A DNA stretch of 64,000 nucleotides from contig JALIZF010001352.1 of assembly GCA_029948255.1 (NCBI GenBank), forward strand, positions 1 to 64,000. Direction: 5' to 3'. The position numbers were made by a program, and so were the translations under genes. This DNA comes from Telmatactis stephensoni. Its lineage: Eukaryota; Cnidaria; Anthozoa; Actiniaria; Isophelliidae. This document shows positions 25,901 to 35,934 of this stretch, piece by piece; positions within the stretch are counted from its first letter, which is position 1, and each line of letters starts with the position of its first letter. Below the pieces are notes generated by a model that worked only from the letters and a program-made list of their open reading frames with translations, was not told the DNA's origin and made no database searches.

Positions 25901-28900
25901 AGTACACACACATAGATGGCGTCATCGAATCTTACGCGCGCTCTGATTGGTTGGAATGTTTCGATAAATATTATATAAAACAGATAGATTCCATTTTTCC
26001 GTGCGTCTGTACTCTAATCGATGCACAGAAGACGTCAAAATGTGGTGAGAACAACAGTCACGCCACTCGACTTCGTCTCGTGGCGTACTTTTTTGTTCTC
26101 ACCACATTTTGACGTCATCTGTGCATCGATTAGAGTACAGACGCACGGAAAAATGGAATCTATTTGTTAAATATCTTGAAACTCAGTGAGCTCTCATTTA
26201 CCCCAGCACCGACTTTTAAGTAATGTTAGCCATGCCAAATGTTTTTCAAGGCAATAAAATATGTTAAGTTGGGCGTTGTTTTACGGTACAATTTCGTAAC
26301 GGAACACCGTAACGCAATCGCAATGGCGTTACGAAACATGTTGCACGAACCACTGCAGCGTGTAACGCACCCTGTATCACGCAAAATCATTACGAGACAA
26401 TTCTTTTACGTAAATGCAGACAATGCGGAAAGTAGAAGTGATTCAGCATTAATCTTGCGAAGCCACACGAACAAAATGTAGCTATCGCTTACGAGTTGGA
26501 CAATCGCTAGAAAAGTAAAATTGATATCATACGCATTTTACTCGGGCCAAGTTATATGATGAAACCATTACAGTGGATCGGAACCTCTTTGTACGAGCAT
26601 CTCCATAATACGGTCAATTTTTATCATGAAACCTCTCTGTGTCCGTATTAAAGAAGTTCCACTGCATGCGCAATTGATTGGTCTTAAAAGTGTTTGACAA
26701 AAGCTGTACATAAAGTATTTTGTTAACAAATTCAATTTGTAACCTTGTAATCAAAACAGCTGCGTCATAATCGCTGTGTTCTCGTTCATCTTCTCCTTTC
26801 ATCCATCGAAGACTTTTCTGCCAAGCACAAAAACTCCGAAGGGTCTCTTGGCCGTTGGTTGAGATAGACAATCCTTTCTAAAAACGAATAAAGTGTTTAT
26901 TCAATGCCACAACCCTTGAAAATTCCCATTTAAAAACCTTTTTTGCATATATGCTGGTAGAATTAGTAACGTTAATACATTATATTGTCTTTATATTTAG
27001 AATTAAGATTTTATACGCACCGCACATATATTGGAAAAAGAGCTGAATATGTCAGTTAGGGTGGTTAAATGAAGTTTACGCTATTGTTATCGGTACCTAA
27101 CATAACACCAGTACAGTACAGTACAGCACGGTACCGGGTACAGTACAGTAGTTAGACTGTACCTCCCGAGAGAGGGATTTGCACTTTGGTCACCGTTCGG
27201 ATCGTGGAGCTCACTTAAATCGTTAAAGTACGTATACTTGGTTTCATGAGACGGGCAAACAAACAAACACACAAAGCATACGTAACGATGGTGTGTGCAT
27301 AGCAAATATACTTAAATGATTCTGAAGAAAGGTTTGAATTCGAGACTATGGGACCAAAAGTACGAGAAATGTACAGAAACGTGCCCGAAAGCTTCATGTA
27401 ACTTTTGTTCAAAGTCATGAAGTATAATTGCAATATGAGGTATCAATTTAGGTCATTAGAACCACAATATCCTTACCGGGTTGTCAAACAGGAGAAGTAG
27501 TCTGACAATTTCAACATTTATCGCCACTCCAATACTGGGATCTCTGTAGATCTCGGAGACCTAAAGTGACATTACACAAATGAAGATATTAAGGGACAAG
27601 GCCAAAACAATCGGCCAAAGTAGGGACCCACTTTTTTCAAAAAGGTTGGTGGGTACCGGGTGGTACCTACCCCCTTCATATCATAATAGTCTTTAAAGAC
27701 CCTGATTTTTCTTTAAATAGTAGTGGCGGCTACGCCCCCCCCCCCCCCCCCCCCCTTCGCGCACCCACACAGTTCGACTGAGAAAGGTGATTGTGACGGC
27801 TCATTACCCCCACCCCCTATATGTTTGTATGTAGTGGTGGCTTCCGATTGCCCCCCCCCCCCCCCCCTCCTATATATTTATATGTAGTGCATGACTATTA
27901 CGATATTACACTTCGTTTCGCGGGTTTTTGCAATTGACTAGACCTTTTTGCTTTATCGGCATTCTCGAAATCCGTGCACCCTAGAACAATTATTTGCCCG
28001 TGGAATGCGGTTTTCTTTGTTAAAGATATAGCACTTCGTGCCAAGGTGAGGTTTTTTAATGCGCATTATTATTATTATGCTACGCAAATACGTATCTTAC
28101 TCGTTTATATTGTCAATTTTGAAAATATTGATGATGTTCGGCACTACCGACCATCAATATTGTGAAGAACAAAATATGCTTTATGCCTATGCCTTGACTC
28201 TTAGGTCTTGCCGTTTAGGCTTGTTTGTGGAGATGTTGGAGAGGAGCTAGACGTTTTGGAAAGACTATTTTCAGATTTCAGAGGCCGGGCACAGGCGAAA
28301 AGGAAATCGGACCTATGGTCCGACCTACTCAATCTACCACCTTTATTTTGTGATCTGACTTGTGAGTCGCCAGAGTCGTCTATATCAGACTGCATATACT
28401 CTTGGATTATTCGACCAAGGGACCCCAGGTTGCAGCATGTAGGTCATTTCTACCAAAACAGGCGCCGCGCAGACGGGGGGGCCGGGGGGGCCGCGGCCCC
28501 CCCCACGTTTTCCTTCATCTCTGCCAATTTCTTATCTTTTGCTAATGATTCAAGTCCGAACTGTTGCTTCGGCCCCCCCACTTTTGTCTGCGGCCCCCCC
28601 ACTTTTTACGGTACTCCGCGGTCCTTGCAAAATATTGTGCACCATCTAGTTTTTGTCATATTTCCACTCTGAAGTAAGATATCGAGACTGCACTATAATT
28701 TGTGGTGTTTTTTGAGCGGATAGATTCATGCATAGGAATTGGACATAGAGAGACGGATGGTTCAAGTTGGCGAGTTGATTCTTCGGCTAACACTCGATCA
28801 ACTTGAAGCCACCAACTCTCTATGTACGAGTCTCATGCGTGCATAAATCGGCTAAAAAAACATCACAAAATATAGTACAGAGTTTTTTACATCTACAGAG

Positions 28901-31900
28901 CAAATTTGGTCTCAAAATTTTACCTCAAAGTGAAAATATAACGAAAAACGTATCTATTTTAATATGCAGTCGGTTACCCTGAAACCTACTATTATAGGAT
29001 CTTTCCTGATTTCCGACACACTGCAAAGTCTGCTAGAGGTGACTTGGGTTTTGACTCAAGCTGACTATTTATTGTGCACTTATGGATATGGAGTAAATGG
29101 TTACGGCGTACATAGTTCATAATAGGGTTTGTTTTTCGTTCAATTCACCAGGGTTTAGGCATGTCAATTCTATCTTAAACAAAGAAAACCACATTCCACG
29201 GGCAAATGATTGTCACCCATTGTTGTAGGGTGCACGGATTTCGAGAATGCCGATAAAGCAAAAAGGTCTACTCTAAACCGACTTCATTACGCCTTGATTG
29301 CTTGACTATTCCGTTGCTAGCCACTACATGAAAATGAGATTCAAAATGGCTGCCATGCATCGTGCACGCTTCCAAAACGGTTATAAGTAAAAATATACGA
29401 CTTGAAATGCATGAAAACATAGAAAGTTTACTACAAAAATGACTTCAAGGTACAAATCAAAACAACAGGTTTGCTAAATTTCTTCTAAAAGTTTCATTTA
29501 ATAAAGTGTTTAAAATGTCAGGTTTGTCCAAATGTACGAATGAGATTATTAAACAATTATTGCTAAATTATGCTCATTCTATTGCATTTTTTTCGTACAA
29601 AACATTTATACATTGTCATTGTGCAAACAATATATCCGTGAAACAGTACTAACTATTTTGTACAAAATATAGTACTATACAAAATTAGACATGTTCTCTG
29701 TTTTTTAATTTCTCAGTTTCGAGCTTTGAACCTTCTTATTAAGGTCTTAGCCAGGAATGAGGAATGAAACCGATTTGTTTTCGAGGCAACAAACAATCAT
29801 CAGTTTAAACGTTAAATTGAATTTGAATTTGAATTTGAATTTATTGATATATTTGTGTCCATAATTTACAAAATATATATGTAGCAAGAAGAATTAAACC
29901 TTATAATAGGACACAAGCTAATTGTGGCAGATTAACTGATTGAAACAATTAGCTTGCATTTTTGTAATGTAAATAAAATGGTCAGATAGAACAAAGGGAG
30001 GTTACGGACACAAAGAAGAAAAATAAACAATTTACGAAAAAAAGCAAATCAAAAAACAAAAGAGCTCAATATTAAACGATAAATACTGGGCATGAACGTA
30101 TACATGTTATGTATCATGTTGTGTATGATTACTGTTGTATACATATGTATGGATGTATGGTATTTATATGGTATATAAGGTGGGTACCGTCCGTATATAC
30201 ACCCCCCTCCTTCCCCGAGTTATTGGTATTTGGTACAGGTTTAATACCCCCCTACCTCCATCATTTATCATTGCTCCTTGCTTGCTCCTCGGCACCGGTA
30301 CAACATCATATGGGTTGATTGGGGTCGTAGGTACTGGTGCATACCCCTCCATCCATATCGGGGGTTTGGGTGGTAGGTACCGGTACATACCCCCCCCCCC
30401 CCCCCCCACATGTTATAGGGGTGGGTGGTGGCGGTTAATACCCCTCCTCCTAAAATGGGGTCCCTAGTATGGTCAATTATTTTGGCTTTGTCCCTAATAT
30501 TTATTTTGCGGTGAAGCGTAAACATGCTTCAGCTTAAATTTGGGTTATTCTTTTATTTGGGGAAAGAGAACAATAAATGAAAAATTGAGATTTGGTGAAA
30601 TGAATTGAAAGAAAGAAAGAAACTGAAAAATGAAGTGAAGTAAGAAAGGAAAAAGAAAAGAAAGAGGGGGAAGTAAAAAGAGAGAGAGAGAGAGAAAGAA
30701 AGAAAGAGATGAGGCAAGGATGAAAGTAAAGAAGGTAAGCTAGGCTAGAAACTGAAATGCATATCTGTAAATTCGTTGTAATAAAATGCGTTACACGTAC
30801 CATATTCATAATTGTCAACGCGTATTCCTCAATTGTATCGTTACCATGGAAATCAATCATGTCTTTGTCCACTACCACAAGCAACTGTAAAGTGATCTCA
30901 TCGTCATCTGTTGAACGACGACCTCGTCTAGACGAAGACGTTTCTCTCTTTAGAGAACGAAGACCAGACGATCCCTGAGGGCCTAATGTGAAAAGTACAC
31001 CAATATACCATAATTAACTTAAAAGATATCAACAGTAATCTCGTCATCATCTGATGAAGGACGACCTCTTGCAGACGAAGAAGACGTTTAAAGAGGACGA
31101 CATGATCCCTGGGGTCTAATGTCAAACGTTTAGTAGATAAAACCCTTCTGGCGGCTGGAAAATTGAAGCATAATGTCCGGCGCCGAGGATTGGAAATGAA
31201 AAATGAACATTTTGCCGAGACCCGAAGCGTCGAGGGCAAAGAGTGATATTTTGAAAAAAAGTGTTGTTTTTACCATTAAAAAAGTTTTACCGCGGATTTG
31301 TTTATGGAACGATTTTCTTTAAAAACGTGATTGTTTAATTTCCGCCTTACTTTCCTCGAGAAAATGCCATATATTTGTTCTGTCATTATGTTTTTCTCCC
31401 TGGATGGAGGATATATATCACTTCACTAAAGAGGATATCATAAAAATTTATCGATGAATTAGAAATACCAATGTACCATAACTTTACAAGATATCTTGGT
31501 ATTCAAGGCCGGTCTCACCCCTGAATATCTTAGTTCTAGATTTGTATTCAGGAGTGACACCACAAGCTACTCGCTGCGAGACTACACCAACACAAACTAG
31601 CTATAGATGTTCTAGCTCTGCCGCGCACCAATTACCTCAAAAGTACTTTTACCCACAGTGGTGCAGAATTATGGAACAGTCTACCTAATGATTTAAGGCA
31701 GGCGGAAGCTATGAATGAATTCCGTCGACTATTAAATATTTATTATGAACAGTAAAGCACATCATTCATGGAAAGCAGGTTTTTATTTATTTTTATATTC
31801 ATATGTTTATATGTATTAATGTAGTGTAGAATTATCTGATTATTTTATTTACTTTTGTTAATTAACTCCTGATGAATTTACCGTGATTAAATAAAGCTCT

Positions 31901-34713
31901 TATCTATCTACATGGTATATGAATTGGCGCATTTGGATGGACGCCCGTGGGGAAGGGGGCACTCCTATATATAATAGGGCGGGGATGCTCGTCGGCAATT
32001 TTGAAAAATGAACCCTAAAATTAAAGGTACCTGAGTCTTATCCTGGTGGGCGTGGCAACAATTGATTTGTACCCCTAAAAGGTACCAATTCAAAAACAAA
32101 CAATAGAAGAATCCAAAACTTAAAAACTCCTTTATCGATGTGCTCAAGAGACACATGCAAGTCAGATCATTAAAATCGTCCCAGTAATGCTATTTTAGGT
32201 ATTTTATTTACCGAAAAACACCCTTAAAGGTACCAGCTAAGTTTCTGGTAGTCCACTACAGTCTGAGACACACCCTAAAAGGTACCAGATCACTGATTTT
32301 GACCCCAAAATTAAAGGTACATTTCTGATCGAATGCCCCCCCCCCCCGGATATGAGCGACAATTGTCACGAAATTTAATTTGCATTGTGCACTATAGCCA
32401 GTATCCGAAAAACCGATTGACTAACGAAAATAATGAACTTATCAAGAGCCTCTTGTTTCTATTATTAAACTCCAGTCCATAAGGAAAAGGTCTTTTAACA
32501 CGATGTTAAAACTGAATTATAACGTGACTAGTACGTAAGCCAAAGTTCCCACTTCAAAGACTCTTGAAAACTGCCCGCTTTCTAAACGTTTTAATCTCGT
32601 GCACGGATATATTTCGGAGGTCAAAAAATGAACTAGAATCGAATAACCAGTTTAGACTAAATTCTGCCAAACTCTAGTTTATCTGCTTAATAGCTGGGCA
32701 AGAACTGTCTGTCATGTGAGCACTTGACACCTCAGGGCAAAACTGCCAATGATTATATATACACGAAAGGAGAAGAAAAATTAAAGCAAGGGACCGAGAA
32801 TATGGCGCGAGCAATGGCATATGGTGATCAATACTAAAACAAATACTCGATATCGTAAAATATCAACCAAAAGTGAAGCTAACATTGGTATTGGATTTAA
32901 TGGCTGGAATTGTTTAAATCACTTCCAGGTAATAATCCTGAAGCCCCGGACGGGTCTAGAAGGATTTACGATATGTCTACACATCTACAGTTTCTTTCAC
33001 TCTTGCCAGTCGCCGTTTGCCTCGACAAACTTGTTTTTTGAAATATGTTCACGTATGGATGTTGGTTTTGCACCAGTAAGGACATAACGACAAAAATGAT
33101 TTGCACGCGAAACGTTTTTTTTTTTTTTAATATTGGCTCAGCAGAGAGATGAACTCTTCGTTTGTTATGAAAACCGAACAGGAAAAGGAAGTTCTGCAAG
33201 GGGTCGACAGTCTTCCAAGAAGGCTAGAGCCCTTAAATTCTTTGTGGTTATCAAAACGTTCGTACTTTACTTGGTAATACATTACCTCTCACCGCTGAGC
33301 AGCCAATTGGCACCGAAGGCCCATCTATTGGGATATCAGCTCTTCTATAAAGGAGATGTGCCAGATGCCCACCATGGCTCGCCATTGGTTCAATGAAGTA
33401 TTCCTCCTTGCCAAATCTTATAATCCCCAGCTAAAGATAAAAAGATAATAGTGCAGGGGTGATAATCATCGCAACAAAGACACGAACATCATTGATCTCT
33501 GTTAATTTGACTAAGTTACAACAAAATATGAGGTGTAAGCATTTAGAAAAGAAGTGGGGGGTGGGGGCAGATAGGAACCGAGGAGAGAAGGAGGGGGAGG
33601 GGCGTAGAGGAACCTAGTGGCATTGCCTGGAATTGGTCCTCCTGCAATTGCTGATCCTTAGAGGTTATGTATACATTTTGTTTCATTTTTTAAATTTTCA
33701 TTCCATGGGAGAAAGTTTGTCAATCAATTGAGCTTAAGCCGTAACTTCAATCATATCTAATGCGCACGACTAATGGCTTACACAAATATGATTACCGTAG
33801 CTTGAGGTAACCAAAGATTGTTAAAGCGCTGGAATTTAAGAATTGAAAATGGGACTGATAGACCGACTAGATCGAGATCATTTTCAAATGTTCAAAAGTG
33901 ATAAATTCAACTTGGCTACATGTGTATCATCTACACTGGTGACCTTGGGTTAATTTGACAGGATTTCCAACGATGGCATTCAGATATACATCACAATCAA
34001 TCATGTTCAATGGCTTTCGTATATGTTATGTCTGAAGTTGTATGCGTTACAAAATAAAGTAATTTGGTAGCTAGATCTCAAGACATTCACGAGACCTATA
34101 AACTCAGAGTTTGCTTTGAGGCCTATTTTACATTAAGCAAAGCATATGGCATTGAATTTTTGAGATTAAACTAGGAGTTCCCTGGCTACATTCTGTACTT
34201 TACGTTCTCAATGTCTTACCAGGCCATGGCAGTTGCTAAGGGCTACGCTTGAATCACTTTGCAGACTTGACTTCCCTCTGTAAAAACATTTCATCGTGTG
34301 CTCCTTGTTCACGAATCCCACGTGAGGAAAAACTTCACTCGAAAACGTTGGTGATATAAGGTTTTCATTTAACGAGAGGTTTAACAAAAAGTCTTCCCCA
34401 AAAGCGTGATATCGCACTTGAAATGAGGGCTTTCCGACGCTGTCTTTCAAGAGTACGTCTTGGCTGTCAACTTGGACTTGAGGGTAGACAACTGTAAATG
34501 CCTTTAGTGTTTGAACAAATTGCTCTGAAAGGACATCGTTCATTAAAGCATTGACCCTAAACTGTGCAAATATTTCTTGAACAATAACAAATATATTAAC
34601 TTACCTTGGCTTTTAGTTCTGAAATAACGTGAAGAGCCATTACAAGATGACAACAATAAACCGATAACCAGTATCCAACACGGAATAATTGTCAAATAAT
34701 TACCAACGTTCAT
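12864..34713 (-). CDS. ADAMTS: ADAMTS metalloprotease (ADAMTS16/18- or 6/10-like), complete
   Basis: Secreted zinc protease of the extracellular matrix, about 1,097 residues. Exons, 5' to 3' on the minus strand: 34605-34713, 34220-34561, 33286-33430, 30801-30982, 27477-27560, 26744-26877, 25735-25778, 25323-25428, 24742-24894, 24181-24325, 23172-23273, 22267-22412, 21279-21342, 20514-20622, 19888-20021, 19373-19493, 18851-18931, 18248-18408, 17055-17211, 16129-16267, 14943-15147, 13851-13997, 13309-13453, 12864-13003. Domains: signal peptide, propeptide ending at furin site RGRR, catalytic domain with HELGHNLGIYHD and Met-turn VMS (both complete, so probably active), disintegrin-like, TSP1, Cys-rich ([15 protein letters not shown]), spacer ([15 protein letters not shown]), four more TSP1 repeats and a PLAC domain ([18 protein letters not shown]). 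Phases agree at every junction except exon 1 to 2, where the apparent 43-bp intron does not keep frame. PLAC plus five TSP1 repeats and the spacer RYYINGN resemble ADAMTS16/18 or 6/10; the exact subfamily is uncertain. Several introns hold foldback elements. Confidence 0.
13117..13182. repeat. Short foldback in last ADAMTS intron
   Basis: GTATTGACCGAGTCGAAATA pairs with the later TATTTCGATTCGGTATAC across a spacer of about 25 bases. It lies between the PLAC exon and the last TSP1 exon. Confidence 0.
14508..14600. repeat. Foldback element in ADAMTS intron
   Basis: AATTCCACGTTGAATTTCAC and AACGATATCG are mirrored by CGATATCGTTTTTTCGAGTG and CATCGTGGAATTT. Arms of about 40 bases suggest a small MITE or hairpin. 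Confidence 0.
14801..14821. repeat. Poly-C tract
   Basis: A run of 21 C in an ADAMTS intron, followed by CA-rich sequence. Similar runs are at 27,735-27,755, 27,851-27,867 and 30,390-30,407; four long C tracts within 16 kb is notable in an AT-rich window. Confidence 0.
15519..15806. mobile_element. CAGGGTTGCCAC-ended MITE
   Basis: The left end CAGGGTTGCCACAAAATAG is matched by a right end whose complement is CAGGGTTGCCACGGCCAG. The interior is AT-rich with 'tttttctgac' repeats. CAGGG ends suggest hAT-type mobilisation; no exact 8-bp duplication is seen (CACTA/CACTG flank it). Confidence 0.
16660..16864. mobile_element. Short TIR MITE in ADAMTS intron
   Basis: GGGACCGTTTCTTGCATGAC at the left faces the complement of GTCTTTCGAGAAACGGGACC at the right. 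An internal palindrome, CGGGAGCTCGCGTGCTCCCG, sits near 16,782-16,801. It is about 200 bp with no ORF. Confidence 0.
17388..17478. repeat. AAC/GAC trinucleotide microsatellite
   Basis: Interspersed CAA and CGA triplets run through an ADAMTS intron. The poly-Thr and poly-Val reading frames here are artefacts of the repeat. Confidence 0.
18514..18620. repeat. (CTTC)n tetranucleotide microsatellite
   Basis: About 27 nearly perfect TTCC units lie in the intron between the 18,248-18,408 and 18,851-18,931 ADAMTS exons. Confidence 0.
19598..19810. repeat. Minisatellite, about 32-bp unit
   Basis: Roughly six diverged copies of a unit built on ACGCTTTTCGTTGCGTAAGG plus TCTACTGACT lie in an ADAMTS intron. 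Units vary in length, so it is a decaying tandem array, not a CRISPR: there are no unique equal-length spacers. Confidence 0.
20925..21200. mobile_element. CCATAGAAAATAC-ended MITE, copy 1
   Basis: TTTATCCCATACCATAGAAA at 20,930 faces the complement of TCTATGGTGTGGGATAAAA at 21,050. The flanking segment 'tttcgtggcata...cacttgtatttctttgtat' is shared with the copy at 39,480-39,720, so the mobile unit extends past the palindrome. Confidence 0.
21371..21812. mobile_element. Two abutting palindromic MITEs sharing CTTAAG
   Basis: The first unit (21,371-21,569) has arms GCTTAAGCGAGAGG...GTCAACACGGACGTCACG. The second (21,564-21,809) has arms CTTAAGGTGATGTTACACGG and CGCAACAACGATTTTCCG. They overlap at one CTTAAG, and the outermost GAGCTTAA and TTAAGCTC also pair, so the pair may move as a composite. 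It lies in the intron between ADAMTS exons 12 and 13. Confidence 0.
22498..22760. mobile_element. Foldback MITE, CGCGCGCTCTGATTGG family, diverged
   Basis: It starts TATAAAATACCATTATATAA and keeps GTGCTCTCATTGGTCGAAGG and CACGCGCGCGCACTTTT. It is most similar to the 12,166 copy. It lies just upstream of a GTA/GTG microsatellite. Confidence 0.
22826..23039. repeat. TTG/GTA/GTG compound microsatellite
   Basis: (GTT)n passes into (GTA)n, (GCA)n and (GTAGTG)n, then back to GTT over about 210 bp. The poly-Val and poly-Thr frames here are not genes. Confidence 0.
23360..23760. repeat. Dispersed repeat, also at 38,575-38,990
   Basis: The blocks CCCTGGGAACATTCTCTGTT, TAGACAAATTTACAA-type sequence, ACTTCCGGAATAAG and the TTCCCAG segment recur in the same order at 38,575-38,990 with moderate divergence. 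Local palindrome: GGTTGACCTGGTCAGGTCAACC near 23,471. It is a dispersed non-coding repeat. Confidence 0.
24742..25428 (-). other. Catalytic-site exons of the ADAMTS
   Basis: The zinc site is split by an intron. Exon 25,323-25,428 ends TVAHELGH plus two bases of the next codon, and exon 24,742-24,894 continues [13 protein letters not shown]...VMSARW. The correct acceptor is CTCTCAG at 24,895-24,901; using the nearer TTTAG would lose two residues and break the HExxHxxGxxHD motif. All three zinc-binding His, the catalytic Glu and the Met-turn are therefore present. Confidence 0.
24971..25183. mobile_element. Near-perfect foldback MITE, GGCACTAGGATCATCCTAG arms
   Basis: Left GTTTACAAGGCACTAGGATC and right GATCCTAGTGCCATGTAAAC are complementary and continue through CCTAGCAGGCGAA and AGGTAGGATG. 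Arms of about 100 bp meet with little loop. It sits between the two zinc-site exons of the ADAMTS gene. Confidence 0.
25641..25714. repeat. (CGAA)n microsatellite
   Basis: CAAA/CGAA tetranucleotides run to within about 20 bases of the donor of the 44-bp ADAMTS exon at 25,735-25,778. Confidence 0.
25840..26166. mobile_element. Large foldback MITE, CGCGCGCTCTGATTGG family
   Basis: It contains two TTACGCGCGCTCTGATTGGT starts. A long palindrome pairs ATAGATTCCATTTTTCCGTG with its complement and AATGTGGTGAGAACA with TGTTCTCACCACATT. A solo arm of the same repeat is at 57,116-57,184. Confidence 0.
27939..29270. mobile_element. 1.33-kb TIR element in ADAMTS intron
   Basis: The left end TAGACCTTTTTGCTTTATCG is mirrored exactly at the right. 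Pairing continues through ATTCTCGAAATCCGTGCACC and the GTGGAATG...TTTCTTTGTT segment (arms about 90 bp). The interior has a second palindrome (28,700-28,865, arms with GGACATAGAGAG) and an open frame at 28,208-28,672 that I do not recognise. It is non-autonomous or heavily decayed. Confidence 0.
31020..31130 (-). pseudogene. Decayed duplicate of the ADAMTS furin-site exon
   Basis: On the minus strand, CATTAG|ACCCCAGGGATCATG followed by 'cgtcttcttcgtctgcaagaggtcgtc...tcagatgatgacgag' closely resembles exon 30,801-30,982 ('gccctcagggatcgtctgg...cgtcgttcaacagatgacgatgag'). The copy lies just 5' of the real exon and keeps an acceptor, but has a 1-bp deletion and stops in the expected frame. It is a tandem exon duplication that has lost function. 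Confidence 0.
31498..31912 (+). mobile_element. 3' end of a CR1/L2-like LINE
   Basis: With one frameshift, the plus strand encodes [15 protein letters not shown]...[11 protein letters not shown], then [20 protein letters not shown] and [20 protein letters not shown] up to a TAA at about 31,757. This is the usual C-terminal motif ('TNYLKxSFxxSGAxLWNSLP') of CR1/L2-type reverse transcriptase ORFs. A short 3'UTR ends in AAATAAAGCTCTTATCTATCTA. It is a 5'-truncated, dead insertion in an ADAMTS intron. Confidence 0.
31945..32350. repeat. AAAGGTACC repeat cluster
   Basis: Five diverged copies of ACCC(C)TAAAA(TTAAA)GGTACC occur near 32,013, 32,069, 32,222, 32,272 and 32,300. They follow GCGGGGATGCTCGTCGG, and the region ends in a C tract at 32,337. 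The GATGCTCGTCGG part also recurs at 51,945 and 52,205. It looks like one dispersed repeat with internal subrepeats. Confidence 0.
34605..34713 (-). other. ADAMTS first coding exon and signal peptide
   Basis: The start at 34,713 gives [20 protein letters not shown] then SSCNG, a typical cleavable signal peptide. An in-frame ATG 18 codons upstream is possible but would bury the hydrophobic core. The donor is CAAG|GTAAGT. The next coding block opens at CACAG (34,562) with frame [10 protein letters not shown], which does not match the phase of this exon; either a base is wrong or missing, or the true splice was not found. Confidence 0.
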
Positions 34714-35237
34714 GGCAATTCTTGTATTACCTGATAAACTTAACTTCTCCAAAGTGTTTGTCGACAAGTGAGGCAGCTTCTCGGCTCATCAACTCTTCCA
34801 CAGAGACCAAATCTACTTCTACAAGGTTTCGTGACGGTCGCGGTCTTTTACATGTTGATTTTACCTTCCGTAGAAGAGAAAAAGTTGTCCGAGGTCAGGG
34901 TTTAAAATTTAACACAAAGAACCACCGAGACCACAACAGCGCAAGCTTCTTCTAATGTCACAAAGGCATCAAAACATCACCAATTAAACCGTATTAAATA
35001 TAAACACAGGTTTTCGTGATGGTCCGTGACCTTCGGCGTTGTCTGCTGGCTTAGGTTTCAGTTGATAGGAAATCCTCAGGTAATGAGTTACTGTGTATTT
35101 CCGGGAAGCTTATCAACAACTCTCATTCCTTGGATAGTTAGTGCATGTTTACTGAATCCAAACAGAGGACTGCTACTTCCGACCCCGAGTGTACTTTTAT
35201 ATCTCATGGAGCTGAATAGTGAAATAACCCGCGCTCA

Positions 35238-35934
35238 CTCGAGTATATTAAGGCCTGGGTCAATCGCTAATTGTACATATTTTGGATAAAAAAATATTTT
35301 GAAGACAAAGAACATCTAAATGAACGTTTTTCTTCTATATGTTACTAAACTCGACGTCCTTATTTTTTTGAGGATACTTTTAAGATGTCACGTGACCTGA
35401 TGACGTCACAGTGATCAAATATTGTATTGTAAACTTCAAAGCAAAATGCGGTCGTGGGTATAACCCCAGTCTTGAAAGTAACCATGCTTAACTATGAGCC
35501 TTAATGTGCTTCCAAACAAACAACCCGGAAAACCTGACTACAGTTTTGCTTTAGTGAAATAAAGCCCAAAACAGGTCACGTGACTTTTACTTATTTCTTT
35601 TAAAAATGGAAAAACTCAACAATGTAAAGTGGATGACAAGTTTTTCGGGCTGTACGTTGTGAAGCACATTCAGGCTCACAGTTAAGCATGGTTACCTTGA
35701 AGTCTTGAGTAATACCCGCGACCGCATTTTGCTTTGAAGTTTAGAACACAATATTTGATCACTGTGACGTCATAAGGTCACGTGACATAATAAACGTACC
35801 CTCAAAAAATTAAGGACGTCGAGTTTAGTAACTTATCGAGGAAAAAAGTTGATTTAGATGTTCTATGTCTTCAAAATAATTTTTATTCGAATTTTAACTA
35901 ATTCACGATTGACCCAGGCCTTAATATACTCGAG
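35238..35934. mobile_element. TIR element, AAGGCCTGGGTCA family, copy 2
   Basis: CTCGAGTATATTAAGGCCTG at the left is matched by its complement at the right. Pairing extends over about 250 bp per arm, including TCACGTGACC...TGACGTCACAGTGATCAA and GAAGTTTAC...GCAAAATGCGGTCG. The ends are shared with the element at 4,136-4,818. There is no ORF. Confidence 0.

Noticed and set aside
26239..26481. 80-codon plus-strand frame
   Set aside because: It sits in an ADAMTS intron with CGTAACG repeats and no protein-like pattern.
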